Shown: in pieces, positions 50,967 through 61,056 of the stretch | Position numbering within the stretch: position 1 is the stretch's first letter | How the letters are laid out: each line of letters opens with the position of its first letter | Source: Choricystis sp. odSpoLacu1 | Lineage: Eukaryota; Chlorophyta; Trebouxiophyceae | Reading direction: 5' to 3' | Assembly (NCBI GenBank): GCA_958009055.1 | Contig: OY253653.1 | Span: forward strand, 186,001 to 250,000 | DNA length: 64,000 nt | Notes under the pieces: model-generated | What the model was told of the DNA's origin: nothing | Database searches by the model: none | Seen by the model: only the letters and a program-made list of their open reading frames with translations | Made by a program: the position numbers and the translations under genes

Positions 50967-51972
50967 CGCTGGCGCTGTTGGAGACAGGGGGAGGGAAAAA
51001 GGGTGAGGATAGAGCGCTAGATGGGTGTGTGTGGCCGCCCCAGCCGCGTTCCACCGGCGGCGCGGGCGGCAGGGGAAGCATGATGTGGCCGGCGCGGCTG
51101 GCCCGCCCCCCAAGAAAAGAGCCGCGCACGCGCCGCATCAACGCCCCGCGCGCCGCGCCGCGCCGTCTCTCTACCCCAGGGCAACGCCCAGGGATGCAGC
51201 ACTGGCAGCCAGATGGGCGGCTGGCCGGTTGGGCGCCGTTCAAGGGGGGCGACCGGGCCTCCCCAGAGGCACAGGGAATGACGGCAGGGGGGGCGATCCC
51301 AGCCCGCCACCCTCCAGCCGTGCCCGCCCAAATGCGCTCAAAGCGAAGGCAGAAGCACCACCCATCCAGATCTGCACCGCGTTCGCCGCGGGGGGGAGTG
51401 GATTGGCGTGGGCCGGGTGCAGCGCTAAGCGGGGCGCACCGACGTTGGCTGAAAAACAGCGGCGGTGCTGCAGCGCCCCCGTCGCGCAAGACCGGGCGGT
51501 TTGGGCGCCGCCCAAGGCGGCAGCCGGGTCCAGGCTCACCTCCTGTGTGCGCGCGTCAGCCCGATTCAGGGGGCGGGCGTGCGGGGCGAGCCTCTCTGAG
51601 CGGTGGCGGAGCCCTCAAGAAGCAAAAATGGGGCCCCCAAAAATCAAACCTCCATGGCGACCAAGGGAGGCGGCCAGTGATCAAGGTGCGGATTAAGGCT
51701 GGCGCCGTCAGGGGGCGCGAGCAGAGGGGTGGAGGAGCGTGGGGAGGGGGCGCGCGTGGGGAACAAGCCCGCCGCGTTTGGCGTGTTCGGTTGTGGTCGC
51801 TGCTGCCTCACTCCTAAAAACTCTACTCTCCCCCTTTCCAGGGCGCACCCAGCCTGGCACACAGAGGGGCGAGCCATCACGGAGAGCTTGTGTTTCGAGG
51901 AAACATGAAACATGAAACAGCATGAGGCCACAGACGTAGGGCAAAAACAAAAATCAAAACCTTTTTCATTCC
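50967..51972. other. One-kilobase stretch upstream of the unknown gene
   Basis: Between the start of the unknown protein and the TSR2 stop, both minus strand. It probably holds the promoter, a first noncoding exon and an intron of the unknown gene: a good acceptor (CTGTCTCCAACAG, minus strand) ends at 50974. Composition is mixed GC and not simple repeat, unlike other introns here. Open frames on both strands lack coding bias. No known RNA is recognised. Confidence 0.4.
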
Positions 51973-52770
51973 TCACCGCCGCCCCCGCCGCACAACCGTC
52001 GTGAACCCATCCTCATCCACCATCGCCGGCGCCCGCGGCGCTGGCGTCAGGGGCGGCGCTTCCCCCTCGCTCATGCCGTCGTCCGATGACGATGATAACC
52101 CTGCGCCCGCCGTCAGGCCGCCACCGTCGCGGTCGACCGTTTGGCGCAGCGACCCGGTCAGGGGGGGCGGAGGCGCCGCCAGCAGCGCATCCAGCGTGGT
52201 GGTGACGCCGGCCCGCAGCTCAGCGTGCAGGGCGACGAGGGCGCGGGCGACCTGGGGTGGTGTTGTGTGTGTGGGGGGAGGGTGGGAAGAAACACTCGTT
52301 TCGATCGCCGCCTCTCTCTCCACCCTCTCTCCTCACACACACCTCGCGCGGCGAGTCGTCCTGCAGGTCGCAGCTGAAGTCGCTCTGCATGATCTCGTCC
52401 AGCTCGTCCTCCAGGTCGTCGGCGTAGTGGTCTGTGTTGCGGGGTGGGAGAGCGGGTTGAACGAAAAAAAAAAGTCAAAACAAAGGCGGCCCCGCCGCAT
52501 GTGCTGCGTTTTCCCCCCGCGCCCCCCCACCACCCCCTCTCCTCCCCTCCACAACTCACCCTGCCCCCTGCCAAACCACGCCACCACATTCTCCAGCAGG
52601 CGCTGCGCCTTGGCGCCGCTGTCTGTGCCCCCCCACTCGCCCTCCACCGCGAGGCGCAGCGCGGTCCAGCGAGACAGCACGGCGGCCGCTCCCTGGGTGA
52701 ACGCGGCGGCCGCGGGGGAGGACAGGCCGCCTGGCGAGCCGCCGACTAGGGCGCCGTCGCGGAGCTGCAT
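51973..52770 (-). CDS. TSR2: Pre-rRNA-processing protein TSR2
   Basis: Chaperone that carries RPS26 (eS26) to nascent small ribosomal subunits. Three exons (52560-52770, 52343-52431, 51973-52251) join in phase to 192 residues, a typical size. The TSR2 domain is clear: FTQGAAAVLSRWTALRLAVE, GEWGGTDSGAKAQRLLENVV and then DDLEDELDEIMQSDFSCDLQ followed by DDSPREVARALVALHAELRAG, which contains the E/D-rich helix and ExGS-like turn of the family. The end VDEDGFTTVVRRGRR matches the conserved C-terminal motif. It is head to head with DCAF13, another small-subunit assembly factor, 250 bp apart. Confidence 0.93.
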
Positions 52771-53020
52771 GTTTTTGGAAGCGCAAAAGGAGGGTGTTTT
52801 TTGTGTTCACTAGCCGTCACAATTTCGACGTAAAAAAAAACGCCCAAAAAGCGCCCGCCGCTGTCCCTTCGCACTCGCCTCTCGGCGCACCGTGCAGCAC
52901 ACACACACGCAGCTCGTGTGCGTGTGCGTGCGAGACACACGAGTGCAAGAGCGAGGGAGGCGCGCACTAACACACCGACACACGCATTTTCGCTCCCCTG
53001 CCGCTGCCTCGCACCAAAAA
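52771..53020. promoter_or_regulatory. Divergent promoter of TSR2 and DCAF13
   Basis: 250 bp between opposite starts of two ribosome-assembly genes. It includes an A9 run near 52833 and (CA)n. Common control is inferred from geometry and shared pathway. Confidence 0.5.
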
Positions 53021-54382
53021 ATGAAGGTCAAAACCATTCACCGCGCCCCGGACGACTCCTCCCGCGAGCGCGTCGGCGACCTGCGCAAAGTGCACCGCAA
53101 CCTGGACCCGGTGCTGCATCCCTTGGAGCGGGCTGTGGAGGCAAAGCGCGCTCTCTCCGCCGCGAAACTGGGGCGCGTGTTTGCCGCTCCCTTCGTTGCC
53201 GCCTTCCCCCACGACGACGCGGTCACCTGCCTCGCCAAGTCGCCCGCCACCCTCAACTGCGCGGTGGCCGGCATCGCGGACGGCACGCTGGCCGTGTGGG
53301 ACTTGGCGGGGCGGCGGAGGCTGCGCACGCTGGCCCGCCACACGGCCGCGGTGTCTGGCGTCGCCGTCCTCGGCTCTGGCGACGCGGTTGTTTCCTGCGC
53401 CGTCAACGGCGGCGTGCGCGCCTGGCGCCTCCCCTTCGCCCCCCCCACCCCCGGCCCCGCCCACGCGGGCGACACCGCGGTCGCCCAGTGGGACGCCCCG
53501 GGCGGCGGCGCCCGCGGCCTGGACGCCCACCCCCGCCGTGCCGCGCGGTTTGCGAGCGGCGGGCCAGACGGCGTGGCTTTGTGGGACACGCACCACTCCA
53601 CCCCGCTCTCCCTCTTCCGCTGGGGCGCGGACGGCATCCACGCCCTCCGCTTCTCCCCCGCTGAACCCGACCTGTTGGTGGGGTGTGGTGGCGACCGGTC
53701 GCTCGCCATTTATGACGTTCGCGCTGCCTCGGGCGCCGTCCGCAAAATCATCATGCAGACCAAAGCCAACGCGGCCGCCTTCAACCCACTGGAACCCCTT
53801 AACTTTCTCGCCGCCTCGGAAGACTGCAACCTGTACACCTACGATATGCGGTCTCTGTCGTCGGCCCTGTGCGTGCACCAGGACTGTGTGTCCAGTGTGA
53901 CTTCCGTCGACTTTTCGCCGACGGGGCGCGAGTTTGTCGCTGGCTCTTTCGATCGGTCGGTCCGCATCTTTGGCGCCCGCGCCGGCCACGCGCGCGACAC
54001 CTACACCGGGCGCCGCATGCAGCGCGTGTCGTCAGTGCTGTACTCGGCGGACGCAGCCTATGTGGTTAGTGGCTCTGACGACTTTAATGTGCGCCTCTGG
54101 AAAGCGCGCGCGGCCGAACAGATGGGGGTGAGGCTGCCCCGCGAAAAGGCGGCGACTGCATACGCGGCCGCCCTGGTGGAGAGGTACAAACACTTGCCCG
54201 ACGTGCGCAAGGTGGCGCAGGGGCGGCGGCTGCCGACCCCGATCTACAAGGCAGCCAAAGCGCGGCGGTCTCAAATCGATGCTGAAGCGAGGAAGACGAG
54301 GCGGCGGGTGCAGCACTCGGCGCCGGGCAGTGTCGTGGTCAAGCCGGAGCGGCGGAAGAAGATTGTGGCGGAGCTGGAGTGA
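53021..54382 (+). CDS. DCAF13: DCAF13/SOF1, U3 snoRNP-associated WD40 protein
   Basis: Component of the small-subunit processome in the nucleolus; in animals also a CUL4-DDB1 adaptor. Single exon, 453 residues. It starts with the family N terminus MKVKTIHRAPDDSSRER and RNLDPVLHPLERAVEAKRAL. About seven WD40 repeats follow (CAVAGIADGTLAVWDLAG, FASGGPDGVALWDT, LLVGCGGDRSLAIYDVR, FLAASEDCNLYTYDMR, FVAGSFDRSVRIFGAR, YVVSGSDDFNVRLWKAR). The Sof1-specific C-terminal region is complete: ERYKHLPDVRKVAQGRRLPT, PIYKAAKARRSQIDAEARK and KPERRKKIV. Start chosen at the ATG in context AAAAAATGA; an upstream open frame is (CA)n sequence. Confidence 0.95.
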   Translation: MKVKTIHRAPDDSSRERVGDLRKVHRNLDPVLHPLERAVEAKRALSAAKLGRVFAAPFVAAFPHDDAVTCLAKSPATLNCAVAGIADGTLAVWDLAGRRRLRTLARHTAAVSGVAVLGSGDAVVSCAVNGGVRAWRLPFAPPTPGPAHAGDTAVAQWDAPGGGARGLDAHPRRAARFASGGPDGVALWDTHHSTPLSLFRWGADGIHALRFSPAEPDLLVGCGGDRSLAIYDVRAASGAVRKIIMQTKANAAAFNPLEPLNFLAASEDCNLYTYDMRSLSSALCVHQDCVSSVTSVDFSPTGREFVAGSFDRSVRIFGARAGHARDTYTGRRMQRVSSVLYSADAAYVVSGSDDFNVRLWKARAAEQMGVRLPREKAATAYAAALVERYKHLPDVRKVAQGRRLPTPIYKAAKARRSQIDAEARKTRRRVQHSAPGSVVVKPERRKKIVAELE

Positions 54383-54444
54383 GTGTTGTTTTTGAAGCCA
54401 CAACTGCGTGTTTTGCTCTGCATTTCTCCTTTCTCTCTGGTGCC

Positions 54445-55354
54445 ATGGGGCGAGGCGTCACTGTGCGCCGGCGTGCGCACGCGGTCGTCAGGGCCAAGCT
54501 GGTGAGAGCGAATAGAGGGTGGGGTGCCGTCCGTCGACGTTGGGCCGCTCGCATGCGGCGGCTGCGCTGCCCCCCTCCCCCCGCCGCGCGCCTCCTCTTC
54601 TCTCTCTCTCTCTCACACACACACTACTCCACTGAACACTCACACAACAACAGGAACGCACCAACTACGCCGTCCTGCCCCCACCCCCCGCCCCCGACGC
54701 GCCCGACAAGCTGCCGCGCTCGTTGCGCCGCATGCTGCAGGCCAAAGCGGAGGATGATGCGCGTGAACAACGCAAGCAGGCGGCCAAGCAGGAAGCCGCT
54801 GACAGGAAAGCTGGCGTGCCGGTGGTCAAGCCGCCGCAGGCGGTGGTGGCGCAGCCGGCGCCCGTGGCGCTGCCGCCGGCGTCACCTGCCAAGCCGGCCG
54901 CGCCACGCCGCCCTGCGCCCGCCACTGCCGCCGTTGAACCCCCATCCTCGCGCAAAGCCAAGCGGCGAGAACGGTCCAAAGCGTTGAAAGCCAAGAAAGC
55001 AGCGCGCAGGAAGCGCGGGCGCGACGACAGCGATGGCGAGGAGCCCGCCCTGCGCCCCGAGTTTGGGGAGACCGCCAAAGCGCCCATCAATGTGACACTC
55101 AAGACGAAGCACTGGGGGGATGCGTCCCGGCTGGGGGCCATGTTTGAGCGGCAGCTGGCGACCGCGCGCGCGCGCGCGCTGACGGGGGCGGCGCCGGCGT
55201 GTCGGCTGCCGACCGGGCCGCCGTCATAGAAGCCTACCGCGCCAGCAAGGGTGGATCCGTGGGGTCGGCCACGCGGACGAGCCTGAAGGAGTTGGTGGCG
55301 GCGGGGGCGGCGCGCGCCGCCAGTGCGGCCGACGCGAAAAGGAGGAAAGGGTGA
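54445..55354 (+). CDS. CCDC137: CCDC137-like basic nucleolar protein; frame break in a CG tract
   Basis: Exons 54445-54501 and 54654-55354. Very basic, Ala/Lys/Arg-rich. Family landmarks are an N-terminal LPRSLRRMLQAKAEDDAREQ, a central Lys/Arg block (KAKRRERSKALKAKKAARRK), the acidic RDDSDGEE, FGETAKAPINVTLK, RLGAMFERQL and the final AVIEAYRASK. The last block is one frame over: an alternating CG tract at 55163-55179 separates them, the first frame stops at 55229, and removing one CG unit gives 251 residues ending at 55354. Human CCDC137 has the same order (F-GEVV-PP, RSQMLRML, AVQAYRALK). Role probably in nucleolar or ribosome assembly; that is inferred from neighbours and composition. Only 62 bp after DCAF13. 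Confidence 0.78.
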
Positions 55355-55414
55355 GAGAGGGATTGCTTTTTGTTTGTAAAGAACTGATGTTTTGGTTTTG
55401 CGTAATTCTTTTTT

Positions 55415-57768
55415 TTACACGCCAACGACGCGCAGGGAACGGCATGGCATCGGGCGCAGCAGCGCCGGCCGGCGAGGGGGAAGAGGGCGGAGGAGGCGGC
55501 GTGCGGGAAGACGCACCGTGCTCGCGACGGGCGCCACGCGCCGCTCGCGCGCGGTCTGGCTCCACAACAGTTTGATGTTGACAGCCAGGCCTGCCGCCAC
55601 TCCCAAGCCATGAGGCGCCATGGCTAGAGCTGCGGGGGCCGCGTTGGCGCGAACTGCCGCAAGGGCTGCTGCTGCAAGCGCAGCGCCTGCTGTGACTCCG
55701 TGCGCTAGGGCGGCGGCTGGGTGACGCGCCACCAACAGAACAGACGGCCACGATGCTTGCAGACCGACGGCAGCCGCCCACAGGGCGACAACGGCGGCGC
55801 CCGCGGTGGTGGGATGGGCCGCGCCGCCAGCACCCGCGGCGCGCGCTGCTGCAACGGCGCCTGCTGCAGCGCCGGCCGCTGAAAGCACCAGCGCAGTCGC
55901 CCACACGCCAGCCGCGACAGCCGGCGGCGACGGCACGGCGGCCGCACCCGCGATCGCCACCGCCCACCCTCCGTCCGCGGACGCGACGCCGCCCGGCACT
56001 GGGCCTCCCGCCCACACGCGCGGCCTCGGAGCGGGCGCCCGCCCCCGCCCGCTCGCGCGGTCCGCCGCGGCGTCCAGCACCGCGCGCGCGCGGTCCTTCC
56101 ACCGCACCGCCACAGACACTTCCACCCCGGCGGCGGCCGACACGCCGCGCAGCATCTGGATGGTGCGCAAAACAAAAAACAGGGACGGTGGGAACGAGGT
56201 GATGCGCAACCTTTTTATTGTCGAGTCCGCCGCAAACGGGTTCACGCGGCCCCTCGTCTCAAACGCGCGGAACGCGGTGGCGACGCGGAGGTCGAGGACG
56301 TCGTCCCCGAGCGACTTGCCCAGCGGCGTCACCTCCGACTCAAACCCAATCCCCGCCAACGCGCCCGCAATCTCTTGCTTGATGGGTAGAGACAGCTGCT
56401 TGACCTCCTCCAGAGGCGTGTCCCCCGCGGCTGCCATGGCAAGCATCAACCGCGCCAGCGCGCGCTGCTGCTCCGACGTCAACCTCTTGCTCTGCCCAAA
56501 GTCCAGCAACCCCAGCGTGCCCCGCGTCGCGTCCACCAGGACGTTGCCGGGGTGCGGGTCCGCCTGGAACAGGCGGGCGGGGCCCAGCATCTGGGCACCA
56601 TAAGCGTCGACGAGCGTGAACACGACCCTGCGGGTTGCAGCGGCAGCCACAGCGGCTGGCAGTCTAGAATCTGCCGCCCTCTCGGCCAGCTTGAGCAACG
56701 GCTCTCCCGGCAGCAGGTCCATGACGAAGGCGGTGCGTGTGACGAGGCCAGGGACGGAGCGGGGGGTGGTCACTGATCCACCCAACCCCGCTGCATCGAG
56801 GCAGGCCCCGATTTCATCGCCCACCGCCGCCTCCCGCACAAAGTCAAACTCGAGCTTGATCTGGGAGGCGAGTTCGTCGACCGCGGAGACCAGGTCAAAG
56901 GCGAGCTCTGTTTTGGACAGGAAGGCAGCTGCCACGCGCACGTTGGCCAGGTCTTCACGCATCAAGGCGAGTGCGCCTGGCCTTTGCACTTTCACAGCCA
57001 CGCGGCGGGGGCCGGCGTCACCGCCGCGTGCTCTGCGCCGCCAGGCGCGGCGGCGGGTCCAGTGGGGGTCGACCCGCGACCCCCACTGCTTCGCCGTCCG
57101 AGTCGGACGCGTCCCCCGGCACAGCCGCCGGCCGCAGCGTGGCGGCGTGGACTTGAGCAACAGACGCCGTCCCCAACGGTTTGGCCAGGTTGATGTCGTC
57201 GAACAGGGTCTCGACGGAGGCGCCAAACGCTTTTTCCAGTTCGACGCAAACCACGTCGGGGGCCATCGGGGGCATGCGGTCGAAGAGGCGGGACAAGGCT
57301 TTGCAGACGGGGGGGGCGCATATGTCGGACCGGGACGACAGGAACTGGCCCACCTGAGTGGGGGGGGGAGAAGAAGGGGGGAGGGAAGAGAAGGGTCGGT
57401 CGAAAAACGGATCGACGCGCCGTGTTCAACGTCAAAATCCCCCAACTCGATCAATCCCGCACCTTGATGTAGAACCCTTCCAGCCGTGTGGCCAGGCTGT
57501 ACATGGCCTCCCTCGCCGCCCGGTGCTGGGGTTCCCAGATCTCGGCCTTGATTTTGTCAGGGTCGCGCCCCGCAGCCAGCGCGGCCGCCGCAATCACTTG
57601 CGTACGCTTGTAGCTTCCGTAGATAAGTATAGCACGAGACCAGAACTCTGCGGCACGGCTCAGACGGCCCAGAGCGTTGGTTGGGGGCGGTGCAACGTTG
57701 GGCGGAGCGGGCTCAGCCGCATCGGCCGAGGCCGCGGCGACGTCGGCCGCGGTGTCGCTGTCTGCCAT
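55415..57768 (-). CDS. ABC1K/UbiB-family atypical kinase with hydrophobic C terminus; probable frame break
   Basis: ABC1 kinases act in plastids (plastoglobules) or mitochondria on prenylquinone metabolism. Exons 57463-57768 and 55415-57353. Exon 1 has the family lead-in (LATRLEGFYIK), followed by VGQFLSSRSDICAPPVCKAL. The Gly/Ala loop is LAKPLGTASVAQVHAATL, the catalytic Lys segment is VAVKVQRPGA, then ELASQIKLEFDFVREA, FVMDLLPGEPLLKL, FQADPHPGNVLVD and LLDFGQSKRLTSEQQ. Between the QVH loop and VAVKVQ is an extra stretch of about 35 residues and a one-base frame change somewhere in 57020-57130. Corrected length is 747. The C-terminal 150 residues are hydrophobic with about four possible membrane helices. 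Plastid or mitochondrial targeting is not obvious from MADSDTAADVAA. Divergent from FKBP20-2. Confidence 0.85.
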
Positions 57769-57980
57769 GTCGGGACCGCGGTGCGCGCCCAAGACGCGTG
57801 CGCTGGGCGGTGTCGACGCGGCGCGCAGGGAGAGACAGAGAGAAAAAAAGAAAACGGGTGAGGAATGGGGTGACTCCACACAATTTTGCGAATTTCGCTG
57901 TCCTTTGTCCGCCCGCCCGCGCGTGCATTGGCACTCCCCCACACGCGTGCCCAGTGGTGTGCCTCCACACAACTCCAATC

Positions 57981-58793
57981 ATGCGGGCCATCCCTGCCTC
58001 AGCCCCGTCCACCGCCCCCACGCGCCCGCCGCCCGCCCCCCCGACCCGCCGCGCCGTGCTGGCGGGCGCCGCCGCGGCCGCGTTGCTGCTGCCGCGTCGC
58101 GTGCTGGCTGGCGAAGAGGCTGGCGTTGCTGTGGAGGCTGCGCCGGCGCCGGCACCCCCCCAACCACCGCCTCCCCCCCCCGTCCTCGACGACGCCGCCA
58201 TCCTCGAGGGCGGAGTCGTGGTCCTCGCCCCCCCTGGCGCTGCCCTGACCCTGACGGAGCGTCAAAATTTGGACAATAATCGGCGCGTGCACGCCGCCAA
58301 CGGCGCCCCCCCTGACTTTCCCGGGTTTGTGAGGCAGGGGTATAATGTCACCGTCGTCTCGTCAGAAGCCGCTGACTTTCCAGACGGCGCCACCCCGCCC
58401 TCCACACCCTACACCGTCACGTCAGAGGGTCTGATTTACATGGACTTGGCGCCGGGGGAGGGTCCGACTCCCGTGGATGGGCAGGAGGTGGCGTTTGACT
58501 ACATCGCGTACAACGAGTCGGGCGCCCGCATCGACTCCTCCTACATCAAGGGCCGCCCCGCCAGCGTGCGCCTCGGCATCGGCGGCCTCATCCCCGGGTT
58601 TGAGCTGGGCCTGAGGAGCATGCACCCTGGTGGCGTGCGGCGGTTGATCGTGCCGCCTGCGCTCGGCCCCCCCGTGGGCCCACAAACCTTCTTCTCGGCC
58701 AAGCAGTGCGAAGTGTTTGACGTGACGCTGAGGACTGTGAAGTCGTGCCGGCGGGAGACGGTGGCCATGTTTTCGAGTGTGGTGTGCGAGTGA
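57981..58793 (+). CDS. FKBP20-2: Thylakoid-lumen FKBP-type peptidyl-prolyl isomerase, FKBP20-2-like
   Basis: Lumen immunophilin; Arabidopsis FKBP20-2 is needed for photosystem II supercomplex assembly. Single exon, 270 residues. Bipartite targeting: a Ser/Thr/Pro-rich transit part, then a twin-arginine lumen signal (TRRAVLAGAAAAALLLPRRVLA). The FKBP fold runs from about 145 (TSEGLIYMDLAPGEGPTPVD) through VAFDYIAYNESGARIDSSY, IGGLIPGFELGLRSMHPGG and RRLIVPPALGPP. The tail KQCEVFDVTLRTVKSCRRET, followed by FSSVVC, has the Cys pair typical of FKBP20-2. FKBP active-site aromatics are only partly kept, as in other lumen FKBPs, so isomerase activity may be low. It shares a 212-bp divergent spacer with the ABC1K gene. 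Confidence 0.88.
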   Translation: MRAIPASAPSTAPTRPPPAPPTRRAVLAGAAAAALLLPRRVLAGEEAGVAVEAAPAPAPPQPPPPPPVLDDAAILEGGVVVLAPPGAALTLTERQNLDNNRRVHAANGAPPDFPGFVRQGYNVTVVSSEAADFPDGATPPSTPYTVTSEGLIYMDLAPGEGPTPVDGQEVAFDYIAYNESGARIDSSYIKGRPASVRLGIGGLIPGFELGLRSMHPGGVRRLIVPPALGPPVGPQTFFSAKQCEVFDVTLRTVKSCRRETVAMFSSVVCE

Positions 58794-58866
58794 GAAGTGA
58801 AAACGACGAACAAAAAACACAAGCGTGCGTTTCTCTTTCTCCGCGCCTCTCTCCCGGCCGCCGGTC

Positions 58867-60823
58867 ATGGCCGACGCTCCCATCGACCCCGCGTCCTTTG
58901 ACATCGTGGTGGTGGGCACCGGCCTGCCCGAGTCGCTGGTGGCCAGGTGTGTGTGTGGGGGGGCTGATTGGGGGGGCTCGAATGCGTGGTCGGGTGTCCC
59001 GCCTCTCTGCCCGTCGTTGCCTGCCGCGTTTGCTGTGCCCATCCGCACATCACACTGTGATGTGCTGAGTGTGTTGTGAGCACATGATTTGTACAAGGAT
59101 GACTAACTCTTTTTGTTTTTAACCACTTTTTTTCCCACAGCTCCCTTGCCAAAGCCGGCAAGAAGGTGCTCCAGCTGGACTCGGCCCCCTGGTTTGGGGG
59201 GCCATGGGGCACGCTGCCGCTGGACGACTATGTGGCCTGGATCGAGGGGCGGGACCGGGGTGGGCAGCGTGGTCAGGCGTCGCCTGCTGACACTGCCACC
59301 ACCGCCACCACCATCATCCCGCTGCCTCCGCCACGCGCTGGCCCACCCCGTGACGCCGTCCTCCTGCAAGACGCTGACGCGCTGGCCACAGTCCTCCCCC
59401 CCCCCACCCGCCGCCGCGTGACCCTCGACCGCGCGCCCCACCCTCTCTACTCAGACGGCCCCCTCGTGGACGCCCTGGTGGCGCACGGGGCGGCGGCCTA
59501 CACCGAGTTCAAGCTGGCTGGGGCCACGTTGATTGGCGGGCGAGCCGAGGGCGACGGCGAGGCCCTGCGCCTGACACGCCTGCCCGCGTCGCGCGCGGAC
59601 GTGTTTGCAGACCGCACGCTGCCCTTGCCATCCAAACGCGCCCTCATGCACTTTTTGACGGGTGCAGCCGATGCTGTGATGTGTGGGGGCGGCCCCCTGG
59701 CCGCGGCCCTGCTGTCGCCGTCCACACCTCTCGCGTCCGTCGTCGCACGCGCGGGCCTCCCCCCCGCCGCAGCCGACGCCGTCGTGTACGGAGTCTGTGG
59801 CGCGGATGCAGACCAGGCGGCGTGGGCCGAGGCGAAGGAAGACGAGGGCGCACCGTCGTCGGCCGAGGCGCCACCGCCCCCACTCGACACGCCCTCGGAA
59901 GCTGAGCTTTCCGGCACCCCCCCTCCCCTGGGCGGCCGCCCCCCTCCCCTCCCGCACCGCGGCCCTGCTGCTGCGCCGCCACCTGTTGAGCGCGGGCCGG
60001 TATGGCGCCACCCCGCTGCTCGCCCCGGTGCATGGTGGAGGCGAACTGGCCCAAGCCTTCATTCGGGCTGCTGCCGTCGCGGGCGGCGGTGCAGCCGCTT
60101 TGAGGAGGCGGGTGGTGGGTGTGCAGCTGGGTGGTGGCGGACGCGCGACAGGTGTCGTGCTGGCGAGCGGGCAGGCGGTGGCGTGCGGCGCGCTGGTGCT
60201 GCCCGCGCGCGCGGCGCGCGCGCTGGCAGTGGCAGGCGGTGAGCCCTCACCTGACCCGCCACCAGTGTCGCGCGCAGTCGCCATCCTCACCGCCCCCCCC
60301 TGCCGGCGCCGACGTGGGCGCCCCGCTCGTGCTGCCGTCGCGCAGTGTGGACGGCGCGACCCCCCACACCACGGTGCGTGGGTTTGTCGCGGGGGCGTCC
60401 ACCGCGGCCACGCCGCCCGGCACAGACATATGCGTGCTGCACCTGTCGTGTCCGGGGTCGAGCCGGGGTGCGCGTGCCGATTTAGAACCCGTGCTGTCTG
60501 CGCTGGCCACGCTGCCTGGCGGCGACACCACCGACGCGCCGCCCGGCCGCCCACGCGCCCTGCTGGTCGCCTTCCACACGGGCCCGCCCCCTGTGCCGCC
60601 TGCTGACTTACAAACCGGCCTCCCCGCCAACGTGTCCGTCGTCCCCGGACCCAGCGGTGGGGCGGCGGCGTGCGACGGCGCGGTTGCGGCAGCAGCCACG
60701 GTGCTAATCCGCCTCTACGGCGCCGAAGTGCCCCTGCTACCCTCCCGCCCACCCGACGCGGACACCAGTGACGAGGAGGCGGCGGACGAGCTGGAAGCCG
60801 TGCTGGGAGAGTTGGGGTTGTGA
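58867..60823 (+). CDS. REP: Rab escort protein (REP/CHM, GDI superfamily); two frame breaks in C runs
   Basis: Presents newly made Rab GTPases to geranylgeranyl transferase II. Exons 58867-58946 and 59141-60823. The FAD-fold-like start is FDIVVVGTGLPESLVA, then SSLAKAGKKVLQLDSAPWFG, both diagnostic for REP over GDI. RALMHFLTGAADA follows. The frame then changes at a C7 run (59917-59923) and again at a C8 run (60293-60300). Each is fixed by removing one C, giving 586 residues. Between the breaks is the strongest GDI/REP block: LLSAGRYGATPLLAPVHGGG, ELAQAFIRAAAV. The last part has TVRGFVAGAS and ICVLHLSCPG and ends in an acidic tail (DADTSDEEAADELEAVLGEL). Shorter than vertebrate REP but similar to other protist forms. 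Confidence 0.87.
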
Positions 60824-61056
60824 TTTGATTTTTTTTTGTTTTTGTTGTTTGTTTTTTTCGCGTACTCTCTCAAAAAGCGATTTCACTACACGCACACACA
60901 ATCAAAAAACACGGGTCGGTCACGGGGTGGGGGCGAGTGTTTTGGTTGTTCTTGTCCCTCACGCCCCACAGCGCGCCGCCGGTTGACGACAGTGGTGCGT
61001 TCTTCCCACACGCGTGCCGTCTCTTCAGCACACACAAAAAGCGCCACCCTCTCTTC

